A stretch of DNA of 41,370 nucleotides from Spartobacteria bacterium (GTDB taxonomy: Bacteria; Verrucomicrobiota; Verrucomicrobiia; Chthoniobacterales; Chthoniobacteraceae). This document shows positions 7,636 to 15,170 of the stretch, one piece after another. The stretch covers positions 1 through 41,370 of the forward strand of contig JAJPII010000019.1 in the NCBI GenBank assembly GCA_021324825.1, given 5' to 3'. The notes under the pieces were generated by a model. The model had not been told where the DNA came from, made no database searches, and saw nothing but the letters and a program-made list of their open reading frames with translations. Numbering within the stretch: the first letter of the stretch is position 1; the number at the start of each line of letters is the position of its first letter. The position numbers and the translations under genes were made by a program.

Positions 7636-8602
7636 GGAGGGGGAATTCTTCCTTTACTAGGGCAAGCATGCGCCGGGCCTTTTCGAGTTGAGCCGCTCCG
7701 CTCCACGCGCCCGCCGCGCTGTCAGCAAAGCATCGGCGGGCCATGTGCTCAAGGGTAAATTCATTCAACAGGATGGCGCACCACTTTATTCCGAACAAGG
7801 GATAAACCGCCCGGGCGCGCTCCCCCAGGCCGGGGATGGAGGCGAAGGCGGAGAGCATCCCGGAAAGGAAGCGGGCCTTCAGCGGGGGCGGCAGCCGCAT
7901 CGCGGGATGAAGGAGGAAATCGACGATGGTCTTCGCGGGGTCGTCCCAGCCGAAATACTCGAAGTCCAGGAAGACGAGGCCGCCGTCCGCGCGCTGGAGC
8001 GCGTTATGGAACCCGAAGTCCGACGGGCTGAGCGTCCGCCCGGAAAGCGGGATTTCGGAATCCGCCGGAACGCCCTTCCCCGCGGCTTTGCGGAAAGGAA
8101 GAAGGTCGTTCCGCAAAAAGTCCGCGAGTTCCGGCTCAGCCGCGGAAGCTTCCAACAGCCGGGCGAGCCGCCCGTCGATATTTTGCAGGATTTCGCCAAT
8201 CGAAAAACAGGCTTCGGACGCCGGGGGGAAATGCGCGGGCCTTGCCGAGTCGGCGATCCTTTTCAACTCGCCGAGAAACCGCACCGCCCGGTCGATTTCA
8301 TCGCCGCCGATCCGCGGAGGTTTCCCGTGGATGAATTCATGGATCGCGACGCGCCGTGTCTCGTCGGCGGCAAGCGGAGCCGCCACTTCGCGGACGCCTT
8401 CCTTTTTCAAAAACTCCAGGGCGCGAAATTCCCGTCCCATCCGGTCGCGGTTGTCCTGGAAATAAGCCTTCGCGGCGAAGGTCGAGCCGTCGGCGCAATC
8501 GACGCGGAAAACCTGGCTGTTTCGACCGCCCTTCAGCTTCTCAAACGTCAGCGCCTCCTTGTTCAGGTCGCGCAGCAGCACCTCGGCGATTTTCCCGTTC
8601 AT
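7628..8602 (-). CDS. APH-fold (aminoglycoside phosphotransferase family) small-molecule kinase
   Basis: This 324-residue protein has the APH/choline-kinase fold. The catalytic loop reads LSPSDFGFHNAL, which keeps the Asp and Asn of the Brenner motif but has Ser-Pro-Ser in place of the usual His-Gly. VFLDFEYFGWDDP is the metal-binding DFE element. The N-lobe has GGRNSQVFRVD (Gly-rich loop) and FAAKAYF (ATP-binding Lys). Such kinases phosphorylate sugars, alcohols or amines. The gene sits between the HAD hydrolase (ATGA overlap) and the transketolase halves. A sugar kinase for the locus is therefore likelier than antibiotic resistance. The substrate is unknown. Confidence 0.82.
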   Translation of the reverse strand: MNGKIAEVLLRDLNKEALTFEKLKGGRNSQVFRVDCADGSTFAAKAYFQDNRDRMGREFRALEFLKKEGVREVAAPLAADETRRVAIHEFIHGKPPRIGGDEIDRAVRFLGELKRIADSARPAHFPPASEACFSIGEILQNIDGRLARLLEASAAEPELADFLRNDLLPFRKAAGKGVPADSEIPLSGRTLSPSDFGFHNALQRADGGLVFLDFEYFGWDDPAKTIVDFLLHPAMRLPPPLKARFLSGMLSAFASIPGLGERARAVYPLFGIKWCAILLNEFTLEHMARRCFADSAAGAWSGAAQLEKARRMLALVKEEFPLHG

Positions 8603-9216
8603 GCGAAAAGGAAATCGCCCAGCGCGCGCCAGGTCTTGAACGGCGGCACGCCGGGAGGGACGCCATTTGAACCGTGCGGCGCGAAGAGCAGCTTTACCAC
8701 CCCTGATGGGAAGGCGCTCTCCGCGAAAACTTCCGCCAGGTCGTCGATGAAATGCGTGCAGCCCAGCGCGCGGATGCGTTCGATCTTCTCCGCGCGGGTC
8801 TCTTCAAAAAACACCGCCTCCCGCGAAAGCGCGAATCCGTCGCGCTCGAAAAAACCTCGTTCCTCCATCCAGCGCAGCGCGGACTGCCTCAGATCGACCT
8901 GCTTCCCGTCGAGCGCGGCGAATCGGGTTTTGTGGCTGACGATAACCGCGCGGGCGCCGTCAGCCGCGCAACGCCGGAAGAAGGGTCCGATGCCGTCAAA
9001 CAACGCCGCCTCGAGGATTCGCGGGCCGTACACGATGGCCTGCAGGCGCGTCCATTTGCTTTCGCCGCCGGGCAGAAGGCGGATGGCGTCGCGGATTTTC
9101 TCCTTGCTCCCGGGAGTCGTGGAATCGATGAGCCCTTCCTCGCGCGCGGCGAGATGGAAGAGGGCGTCGTAGCAGACGAGCGTGTTGTCGAGATCGATTC
9201 CGATGACCTTATCCAC
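8599..9216 (-). CDS. HAD-superfamily hydrolase
   Basis: At 205 residues, this HAD protein starts with motif I DLDNTLV (nucleophile and acid Asp near residues 8-10), has motif II Ser in AVIVSHKTRF, and motif IV Asp-Asp in THFIDDLAEVF. It is probably a sugar-phosphate phosphatase acting in the cytoplasm. The start is a GTG at 9216, which overlaps the SIS gene by 8 nt and gives the canonical N-terminus. In heptose pathways a HAD enzyme (GmhB) removes the 7-phosphate; this protein lacks the GmhB DRDGTLN signature, so I do not use that name. Its place between the SIS isomerase and the APH-like kinase suggests the same pathway. Confidence 0.82.
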   Translation of the reverse strand: MDKVIGIDLDNTLVCYDALFHLAAREEGLIDSTTPGSKEKIRDAIRLLPGGESKWTRLQAIVYGPRILEAALFDGIGPFFRRCAADGARAVIVSHKTRFAALDGKQVDLRQSALRWMEERGFFERDGFALSREAVFFEETRAEKIERIRALGCTHFIDDLAEVFAESAFPSGVVKLLFAPHGSNGVPPGVPPFKTWRALGDFLFA

Positions 9217-9754
9217 GCTTCAAGGCGTCAGTCAGGTACTGGGTGATTGTTCCGTGAACCGCCTCGACGTGTCCATAGCTCGGGGACGGGACGTAGAAAT
9301 TCACATCGCCCAGGGTCCGCAACGGATTGTCCGCGCCGAACCCGGACAAGGTTATGACTCCGCACCCGGCTTCGCGCGCCGCGCGGGCCGCGCGCAAAAT
9401 GTTCGGGGACTTCCCGGAACTGCTGATCGCCACGAGAAGATCGCCGGGCGCGGCCCACAGCCGGAGGAGCGATTCGTAGGCGGATTCGTAGCTCTCGTCG
9501 TTGGAGAGCGCGGTGAGAAGCGGCGGCTCTGTGAAAACGAGGGAGCGGACGCCCACCGCTTTGCAAAGGTCGTTCTGCATGTGGCTCGCTATGGCGGCGC
9601 TGCCGCCGTTGCCGATGACGATGACCGCGCGGTTGCCATCCCTCGCGGCGCGGATCATCCCGACGGCCCGCGCCGCGCCGTCGTCGAGCGATGCCCCGGC
9701 TTCCGTCGCCGCGAAGAGGCGGGTCATCTCGCCGAGATAGCCGGAGAGCGTCAT
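9209..9754 (-). CDS. SIS-domain sugar isomerase, GmhA-like
   Basis: The protein has 181 residues. GNGGSAAIASHMQND (near residue 55) and ISSSGKSPNILRA (near 105) match the two phosphate-sugar loops of phosphoheptose isomerases of the GmhA/DiaA type. GmhA converts sedoheptulose 7-phosphate to D-glycero-D-manno-heptose 7-phosphate. The start is the ATG at 9754, overlapping the kinase stop as ATGA; an upstream reading would only shadow that gene. With a transketolase, a HAD phosphatase and an HldE-like fusion nearby, a role in activated-heptose synthesis is plausible. DiaA-like or other SIS functions cannot be ruled out. Confidence 0.85.
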   Translation of the reverse strand: MTLSGYLGEMTRLFAATEAGASLDDGAARAVGMIRAARDGNRAVIVIGNGGSAAIASHMQNDLCKAVGVRSLVFTEPPLLTALSNDESYESAYESLLRLWAAPGDLLVAISSSGKSPNILRAARAAREAGCGVITLSGFGADNPLRTLGDVNFYVPSPSYGHVEAVHGTITQYLTDALKRG

Positions 9755-11277
9755 TTCAAGACCGCCTCGATGTGTTTCATCAACGGGATCGGGTCGATGG
9801 GCCGCTGGTTCGCCACCATGCCAACGGCGTGCGCGCCCACGATGTTGGCCGTGAACCCGACGACTTCCATCGGCGCGCCTTGCGCCACGCAAAGCGCGGT
9901 CACCGCGAAGACGGCGTCCCCGGCGCCCACGCGGTCCACGATGTGGCTGGTGAACGCGGGCACTTCATAGAACCCTTCCTTGCGGTCATAGCAAAGGCAG
10001 CCGTTCTGCCCGCGGGTGATCGTCGCGCGCGAGCAGCCGAGGCGCTCGACGACGGACTCGGTGATCGCCTTGAGGTCCTGCTGCCGGCTGCGAAAATCCA
10101 GGCGTATCTCGTTTTCGGAAATGCAGATGTAGTCGGCGCGCGAATATTTCGAGATGGTGTTGAAGCCGCGGTTGTGGGCGTTGATCTGCGTATTGACCGC
10201 GAGCAACGGCGCCTTGCGCGTGAGCAGGTCCACGGCGCGGATGTCGAGCATGCCGTGCCCGTAGTCGAGCGCGAGCACCAGGTCGTAGCCCGCGAGCGTC
10301 TGTTCGAGCGTCGCGCAGAGTTCCCGCGAACCGGCTTCGTGGCTCTCCTTGTCGCTTATGATATAGACTTCGAACATCTTCTGGAACGGGTAGTTCTCGA
10401 CGAAGCGGCGCTTCACGATGGTCGGCTCGTCTTGCAAATAGAGGAAGGTCGTCTTGATCTTCGGGTGCAATTTTGACCGGATGAATTGCTCGTGCGAATT
10501 CACCGTCCCAAGAAAAGTGAGCAGATGAACCTCGTCGCAAAACGAGGCGAGATGGTTCGCCGCCGCGAGCGTGCCTCCCGCGAACCTCTCCGTGCGCAGG
10601 TGCCGCGCCGCGAGGATCGGTTCCTTGCCGGATTTGCCCATCGTTTCGCAATACTCGTATTCGTCGACGATCGCCTCCCCCAGGAGCAGGACTTTCAGGC
10701 CCGTCGCGTTCTTGAGGTAGCCGAGCACGCTGTCGATGGAGTGGCGCGTCGAAAACGAAGCGATGTAGTCGCTCACTTCCTTCGAGAAGCCGGACAGGTG
10801 GCGGTTGATGAGATTCGAGGAACTGAACGTGATGTCGTCGGTGAAAACGAGCCGGCCCCCGCCTTTTTCCACCGCCTGCCGTTCGTTGATGATGCCGCCG
10901 GTGATGTCGCTGGCGGCCTCGCGGTAGTCGGAACCCTTCACGTAAAAATCGGGCTTCAACACTTCGAGCGTCTCGACGGCGCTGGGCCAGCGGTTGACCG
11001 CCACCATGTCCACGCACTCGAGCGCGGCGAGCGCCTCGGCGCGCAACGTTTCGGTGAACGCCGGACGGCCCGGGCCTTTGTTCACATACCGGTCCGGCGT
11101 CACGGTGACCATCAGCACGTCGCCAAACCGCCGCGCCGCCGCCAGGTGCCGCAGGTGCCCGATGTGCAGCAGGTCGAATACGCCGTGGCAATGGACGATC
11201 TTCCTGCCCCCCTTCTTCAGGAACGCGACGGCCGTAGCGGCTTCCTCGAGGCTCTTGATTTTGTCGGCCGGGTTCAT
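9751..11277 (-). CDS. Fused nucleotidyltransferase / PfkB sugar kinase, HldE-like with reversed domain order
   Basis: This 508-residue protein has two domains. Residues about 20-150 are a cytidylyltransferase-like domain: HCHGVFDLLHIGHLRHL contains the HxGH nucleotide-binding signature, and KPDFYVKGSDY is typical of HldE domain II. Residues about 185-500 are a PfkB/ribokinase-type kinase with GKSGKEP and ERFAGGTLAAANHL near the start and DRVGAGDAVFA as the anion-hole/catalytic-base motif. E. coli HldE has kinase first and adenylyltransferase second, the opposite order. The likely role is phosphorylation at C1 and nucleotide activation of a heptose phosphate. The ATG at 11277 forms ATGA with the upstream epimerase; 11295 would add six residues. 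Confidence 0.87.
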   Translation of the reverse strand: MNPADKIKSLEEAATAVAFLKKGGRKIVHCHGVFDLLHIGHLRHLAAARRFGDVLMVTVTPDRYVNKGPGRPAFTETLRAEALAALECVDMVAVNRWPSAVETLEVLKPDFYVKGSDYREAASDITGGIINERQAVEKGGGRLVFTDDITFSSSNLINRHLSGFSKEVSDYIASFSTRHSIDSVLGYLKNATGLKVLLLGEAIVDEYEYCETMGKSGKEPILAARHLRTERFAGGTLAAANHLASFCDEVHLLTFLGTVNSHEQFIRSKLHPKIKTTFLYLQDEPTIVKRRFVENYPFQKMFEVYIISDKESHEAGSRELCATLEQTLAGYDLVLALDYGHGMLDIRAVDLLTRKAPLLAVNTQINAHNRGFNTISKYSRADYICISENEIRLDFRSRQQDLKAITESVVERLGCSRATITRGQNGCLCYDRKEGFYEVPAFTSHIVDRVGAGDAVFAVTALCVAQGAPMEVVGFTANIVGAHAVGMVANQRPIDPIPLMKHIEAVLK

Positions 11278-12260
11278 TGCAGGTATTTGAACCATTGCTT
11301 CGTCGCTTCCGCGATCGACTGTTCATCCCAGACCGGCGCCTGCCGCCAGTAGTCGATGTTCTTCAACAGCGCGCCGACGCCTTCCTCCAGGCTGACGAGC
11401 GGTTCCCAGCCGAGTTCTTTTTTGATCTTCGCGATGTCCGCCCACGTGCAGTCCGGCTCTCCGGGACGCTTGGGAAGCCCCGCGGTTTCCCCTCCCCCGA
11501 GCAATTCCACGATGCGGTTGACCGGCTGCGGGTCGCCCGCGCCCAAGTTGTAGATTTCGTCGACGTGGCGGGATTGCGCGGCGAGGTAAAAAGCCCGGGC
11601 CACGTCGGTGACGTAAAGAAAATCGCGCGTCTGCGTTCCGTCGCCCACGATGGTGAACGGCTTGCCCGCGAGCTTCTGCGCGAGGAACACGCCGAACACC
11701 GCGCCGTAAGCGCCGGAAGTCCGCGACCGTATTCCGTAGGCGTTGAAGATGCGGATCGAGACGACGGGCAGCTTGTAAACCCTGCCCCAATGCAGCGCCG
11801 CCTGCTCGCCCATGTTCTTGCTGAGCGCATACGGATACTCGGGGCGGATGGGGGCGTCCTCGCGCGTGGGGACTTCCGCGAGGCCGTAGCACGAGGACGA
11901 AGCCGCGTAAACGAACTTCCCCACCCCGGCGCGCCGCGCCGCTTCGAGCACGCTGACCGTGCCCATGACGTTCGTCGAGAGGTAATCCACGGGACGCTCG
12001 ATGGAAGGCACCACGTCGCCGATGCCCGCGAAATGGAAAACGTAGCGGGCGTCTTTGAAAAGCGGGTCGTCCTGCGCGACCGCGCGGATGTCGCGCACTT
12101 CGACGGCTAGGTTCGGATCGCTCCTGTGGTGATCGAGATTCTGGAGGCGCCCGCCGCACAGATTGTCGATGACGTGAACCCGCCAGCCCTCGGCCAGCAG
12201 CAGGTCCACCATGTGGCTGCCGATGAAACCGGCGCCGCCGGTCACGACAGCGATCTTCAT
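11274..12260 (-). CDS. NAD-dependent epimerase/dehydratase (extended SDR), first of two
   Basis: At 328 residues, this is an extended SDR. The NAD-binding motif is VVTGGAGFIGSH at residues 5-16, and the catalytic set is Ser-Ser near 120 (YAASSSCYG) with Tyr and Lys in YPYALSKNMGE. RIFNAYG and TRDFLYVTDVARAF match the nucleotide-sugar-binding region of GalE/RmlB-type enzymes. It acts on an NDP-sugar, either epimerising or dehydrating it. The ATG at 12260 overlaps the stop of the second epimerase as ATGA; longer readings only shadow that gene. Its sequence is of the UDP-glucose 4-epimerase type, but the reaction cannot be fixed from the motifs alone. Confidence 0.9.
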   Translation of the reverse strand: MKIAVVTGGAGFIGSHMVDLLLAEGWRVHVIDNLCGGRLQNLDHHRSDPNLAVEVRDIRAVAQDDPLFKDARYVFHFAGIGDVVPSIERPVDYLSTNVMGTVSVLEAARRAGVGKFVYAASSSCYGLAEVPTREDAPIRPEYPYALSKNMGEQAALHWGRVYKLPVVSIRIFNAYGIRSRTSGAYGAVFGVFLAQKLAGKPFTIVGDGTQTRDFLYVTDVARAFYLAAQSRHVDEIYNLGAGDPQPVNRIVELLGGGETAGLPKRPGEPDCTWADIAKIKKELGWEPLVSLEEGVGALLKNIDYWRQAPVWDEQSIAEATKQWFKYLQ

Positions 12261-13255
12261 GTCAGCGCAAGGTTCTTCACGGTGCGGACGTTGACGTAGG
12301 TGTCGTTCGTCATGCTGTCGGGGAACTTGCCTTCCTTGAAGGCGCGGCACAAGTCGCGCACGGCGTCCTCGATGTTCCGCTTCGGTTTCCAGCCGAGCCG
12401 CTCCGCGATCTTCCGCGAGGAGACGTGGTAGGAGCGGTTGTCGTTCGAGGCGGTCGTTTGAACGCCGATGGGCGCGCGGTCGGGAAACTCCTCCTCGACC
12501 ACCGTGCGCACGAACTCCGCGAGCTGCGCCACGGTGTGGTTCTCGTATCCGGCATTGAACGCCTCCCCGGCAATCAGCCCGGCGGGCGTTTCAAGCAATT
12601 CGACGTAGAGATCGGTTATGTCCTCGATATGGACGTTTGGCCGCTTCTGCCCTCCGCCGAACACCGTGATGAGCCCCTTGTTGACCGCGTGGTTCGTCAG
12701 GATGTTGACTGTGAGGTCGAACCGCATCCGGGGCGAATAGCCGCACACGGTGGCGGGCCGGATGATGACGGTGGTGAACTCCGGCGTCTGGTGGCGGAGC
12801 AGGACCGGTTCGCAGAGGCCCTTGTATTTATTGTAGTCCGTGAGCGGCACGAACGGATGCTCCTCCGTCACTTCCGGGGCGTCGCTGACGCCGTAGACCG
12901 AACTGGTGGAAACGTAAATGTAACGCTTCACCCCGGCGGCCTTGCTCGCGAGAACCATCGGCTCGAAACACTCGTAGTTGATCGTGCGGCTCAACTCGGG
13001 GTCGAGATCGAAGCTCGGGTCGTTCGAGATGCATGCCATGTGGATGACGTACTCGCAACCGGCCACCGCCCGCGAATACGCCTCCGTATCCCGGATATCG
13101 CCGGCGACGACCTTCAGATTCGGGTGGGAGGGGAGGCCGTCCGAGCCGAACAGCATCAGATCATACACGACCACGGCGTAACCGGCATCGAGCAGTTTGG
13201 GGACAAGGATGCAGCCTTTGTAGCCGGCGCCTCCTGTAACGAGGACTGTTTTCAT
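12257..13255 (-). CDS. NAD-dependent epimerase/dehydratase (extended SDR), second
   Basis: This 332-residue extended SDR begins VLVTGGAGYKGCILVPKLL. The Gly-rich motif is GGAGYKG, with Tyr-Lys where Phe-Ile is common. YVSTSSVYGVS provides the catalytic Ser/Thr and YNKYK the Tyr-x-x-x-Lys pair. RPATVCGYSPRMRFDLTVN is a substrate-binding stretch found in NDP-hexose and NDP-heptose epimerase/reductase families. It overlaps the next epimerase gene by 4 nt. The ATG at 13255 follows a 53-bp gap after the GT-C-like gene, which could hold a promoter, although I see no convincing consensus. Two different epimerases in tandem suggest sequential steps on one NDP-sugar. Confidence 0.9.
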   Translation of the reverse strand: MKTVLVTGGAGYKGCILVPKLLDAGYAVVVYDLMLFGSDGLPSHPNLKVVAGDIRDTEAYSRAVAGCEYVIHMACISNDPSFDLDPELSRTINYECFEPMVLASKAAGVKRYIYVSTSSVYGVSDAPEVTEEHPFVPLTDYNKYKGLCEPVLLRHQTPEFTTVIIRPATVCGYSPRMRFDLTVNILTNHAVNKGLITVFGGGQKRPNVHIEDITDLYVELLETPAGLIAGEAFNAGYENHTVAQLAEFVRTVVEEEFPDRAPIGVQTTASNDNRSYHVSSRKIAERLGWKPKRNIEDAVRDLCRAFKEGKFPDSMTNDTYVNVRTVKNLALT

Positions 13256-13308
13256 AGAGTCGAAAGGGAAGGGTTAATTTATCAAGGAAGGAGCGGAAAG
13301 TCCATTTT

Positions 13309-15105
13309 CTAGGACGAAAACGGAAGCACGGGTTTGGGAGAAGGCTTGAGGAACACGCACATCAGTTCCCCAACGGTGTCTTGCAGCACTTCGGCGCGTC
13401 CCGCGGCTTTCAACCCGTCGAGGAGCGCCGCCCCCCTGTCGGCGAAACCGCGCCGGTCGATATAGACCGCCGAAAAACCGTAGGCTTCGAGCCGGTTGAC
13501 GATCTCGGGAATCGGCAGCTTGGCGAGGGCGAATTGCCATTGATCCCGCGGACGCCCCTTCACCGTGCCAAACGAATACCGGAGATGCTCGGTGAACAAA
13601 TACGGCCGGAAATGTTCATACGACGACACGCCCGGCGCGGGGCTTTCCGGGAATTCCATGATCGGGATCTGGAAGATCATCGCGCCGTTCGGCAGGCGCC
13701 GTTCGAGGTTCGCGGCGAATGCGCGATCCGAGTCCACCACGCTCGCGGTTTGGGCGATCTCGGCGTCGGTCGTCCAGGGCGGAAGCTGATCCAGCAGCAC
13801 GAAGAGCGCGGCCATGGCGGCAACCGCAATCCGGGCGGCCGGCTGCCATGCGCGCGTCAGCGCCGAGAGCCGCCGGACGGCGAAAATAAGCACGATGGCC
13901 AGGATGACCACGGTGAACCGGTTGGTCGCGCGAAAGAGGAGCAGGCCGAAGACGCCCAGGAGCGCATTGACCCCGCCGGTGACGCTGTAGAGGAGCAGCC
14001 AGCCGACCTGGAACGCCGCCATCGGCGCCGGGCGCGGCGGGCGGCGGAACAAGCGGACGAGGGTGACGCACGCCAGCCAGAGAAGCGCGCCGATGCCCGC
14101 CAGGCCGAGGTACGAGCCGGGAGGGACTTCGCCGGGAAGGATCGTCTGGGAGTAATAGCTTTTGCCCAGCTCGGCGAACGGCTCGAAGCCATGCACCGGC
14201 GGCGGGACGAACATATCGACCATCTTCAGGCCGTAAATATCCAGCCATTTGAAACTGCGGGCCACGGCGCCCGGGTTCGGCCCGAGGACGAAGTTGCAAA
14301 AGAACGTGTTCACGTTCATCGCCAGGAAGACCGCCCCGGTCACGGCGACGAGGCTCGCGGGCGCGAGGACGCTGCGCCAGCCCCGCCGATACCAGAGCGC
14401 CAGGCACGCGATCGCGACGAGTTGCAGGAAAGCGTTCGTGTAATACGGGCTTTGCATCCCCGTGATGACCGCGACCGCGGCGGCGGCGTAATAGCGCGGC
14501 GTCCGGAAGCGCAAACCCGCGACGATCCACGCGGCCACGAGGACGAAAAGCGGCGCGTGCCAGTAGTAAACAGTGGTGAGGTGGTGCAGGCTCTGCGCGA
14601 AGGCGTACCGCGAGAACGCAAAGGCAAGCGCGCCGGCGAAGGCCCATTCCCACCGGCAGCGGAACATCCTGCACGTAACATAAAACGCCGCGCCGGCGAG
14701 CAGGTGCAGAACCAGCACCATGCTGTTGGTCGCCACGAATATTCCGACCAGCCGGGCCAGGAGGCCGGCGCCCAAATAGAGGAACTTCTCGACCAGCGGG
14801 AAGTCGTTCCAGTTCGCGGTATAAGGCGCTCCCAGTTGGCGGATGAATCGCGGCAGAAAGGGGACGAAATCGCCGTCCATCGCCGCTTTCACCAGGGAGA
14901 ACTGCTGTTTGGCGTCCGAGAGGATCGGGTCGATGCCGTAGTCGAGAGGCACGCGCCACGCCTGCACGCTGAACCGGTTGAAAACGGCGCACCAGATGAG
15001 CGTGATGACGCAACCCAGCGCCAGGAGACGCCCGGCTTCAAGCCGTCTGAAACGGGGGCGCTTCACCGCTGGAGGCCGGGGCGGGGTGCTTTTCCGCTTT
15101 TTCAT
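13309..15105 (-). CDS. Polytopic membrane protein, GT-C glycosyltransferase-like
   Basis: The protein has 598 residues from the ATG at 15105; a TTG at 15117 would add four. A basic N-terminal tail (KKRKSTPPRPPAVKRPRFRR) precedes about ten or more predicted transmembrane segments. The first outer loop holds acidic residues (DYGIDPILSD) where GT-C enzymes keep their catalytic Asp. A soluble C-terminal part (about 460-598) contains GAMIFQIPIMEFPESPAPG and YEHFRPYLFTEHLRYSFG. GT-C enzymes use polyprenyl-phosphate sugars outside the membrane, so glycan transfer or assembly is a fair guess, but I do not recognise a named family. It has a divergent paralogue at 15171 and may be the first gene of the glycan operon. 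Confidence 0.75.
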   Translation of the reverse strand: MKKRKSTPPRPPAVKRPRFRRLEAGRLLALGCVITLIWCAVFNRFSVQAWRVPLDYGIDPILSDAKQQFSLVKAAMDGDFVPFLPRFIRQLGAPYTANWNDFPLVEKFLYLGAGLLARLVGIFVATNSMVLVLHLLAGAAFYVTCRMFRCRWEWAFAGALAFAFSRYAFAQSLHHLTTVYYWHAPLFVLVAAWIVAGLRFRTPRYYAAAAVAVITGMQSPYYTNAFLQLVAIACLALWYRRGWRSVLAPASLVAVTGAVFLAMNVNTFFCNFVLGPNPGAVARSFKWLDIYGLKMVDMFVPPPVHGFEPFAELGKSYYSQTILPGEVPPGSYLGLAGIGALLWLACVTLVRLFRRPPRPAPMAAFQVGWLLLYSVTGGVNALLGVFGLLLFRATNRFTVVILAIVLIFAVRRLSALTRAWQPAARIAVAAMAALFVLLDQLPPWTTDAEIAQTASVVDSDRAFAANLERRLPNGAMIFQIPIMEFPESPAPGVSSYEHFRPYLFTEHLRYSFGTVKGRPRDQWQFALAKLPIPEIVNRLEAYGFSAVYIDRRGFADRGAALLDGLKAAGRAEVLQDTVGELMCVFLKPSPKPVLPFSS

Positions 15106-15170
15106 GGGGGGCTGCAATTTGCAAGGCGCCGCTTTCTTTTGCCAGCTTTTCTTTGCATACTGCGCGCCAA

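Noticed and set aside
7628..8602. Antibiotic-resistance aminoglycoside phosphotransferase
   Set aside because: Only the fold matches. The catalytic loop is not HGDLHPGN and the gene is embedded in a sugar locus, so a metabolic kinase is more likely.
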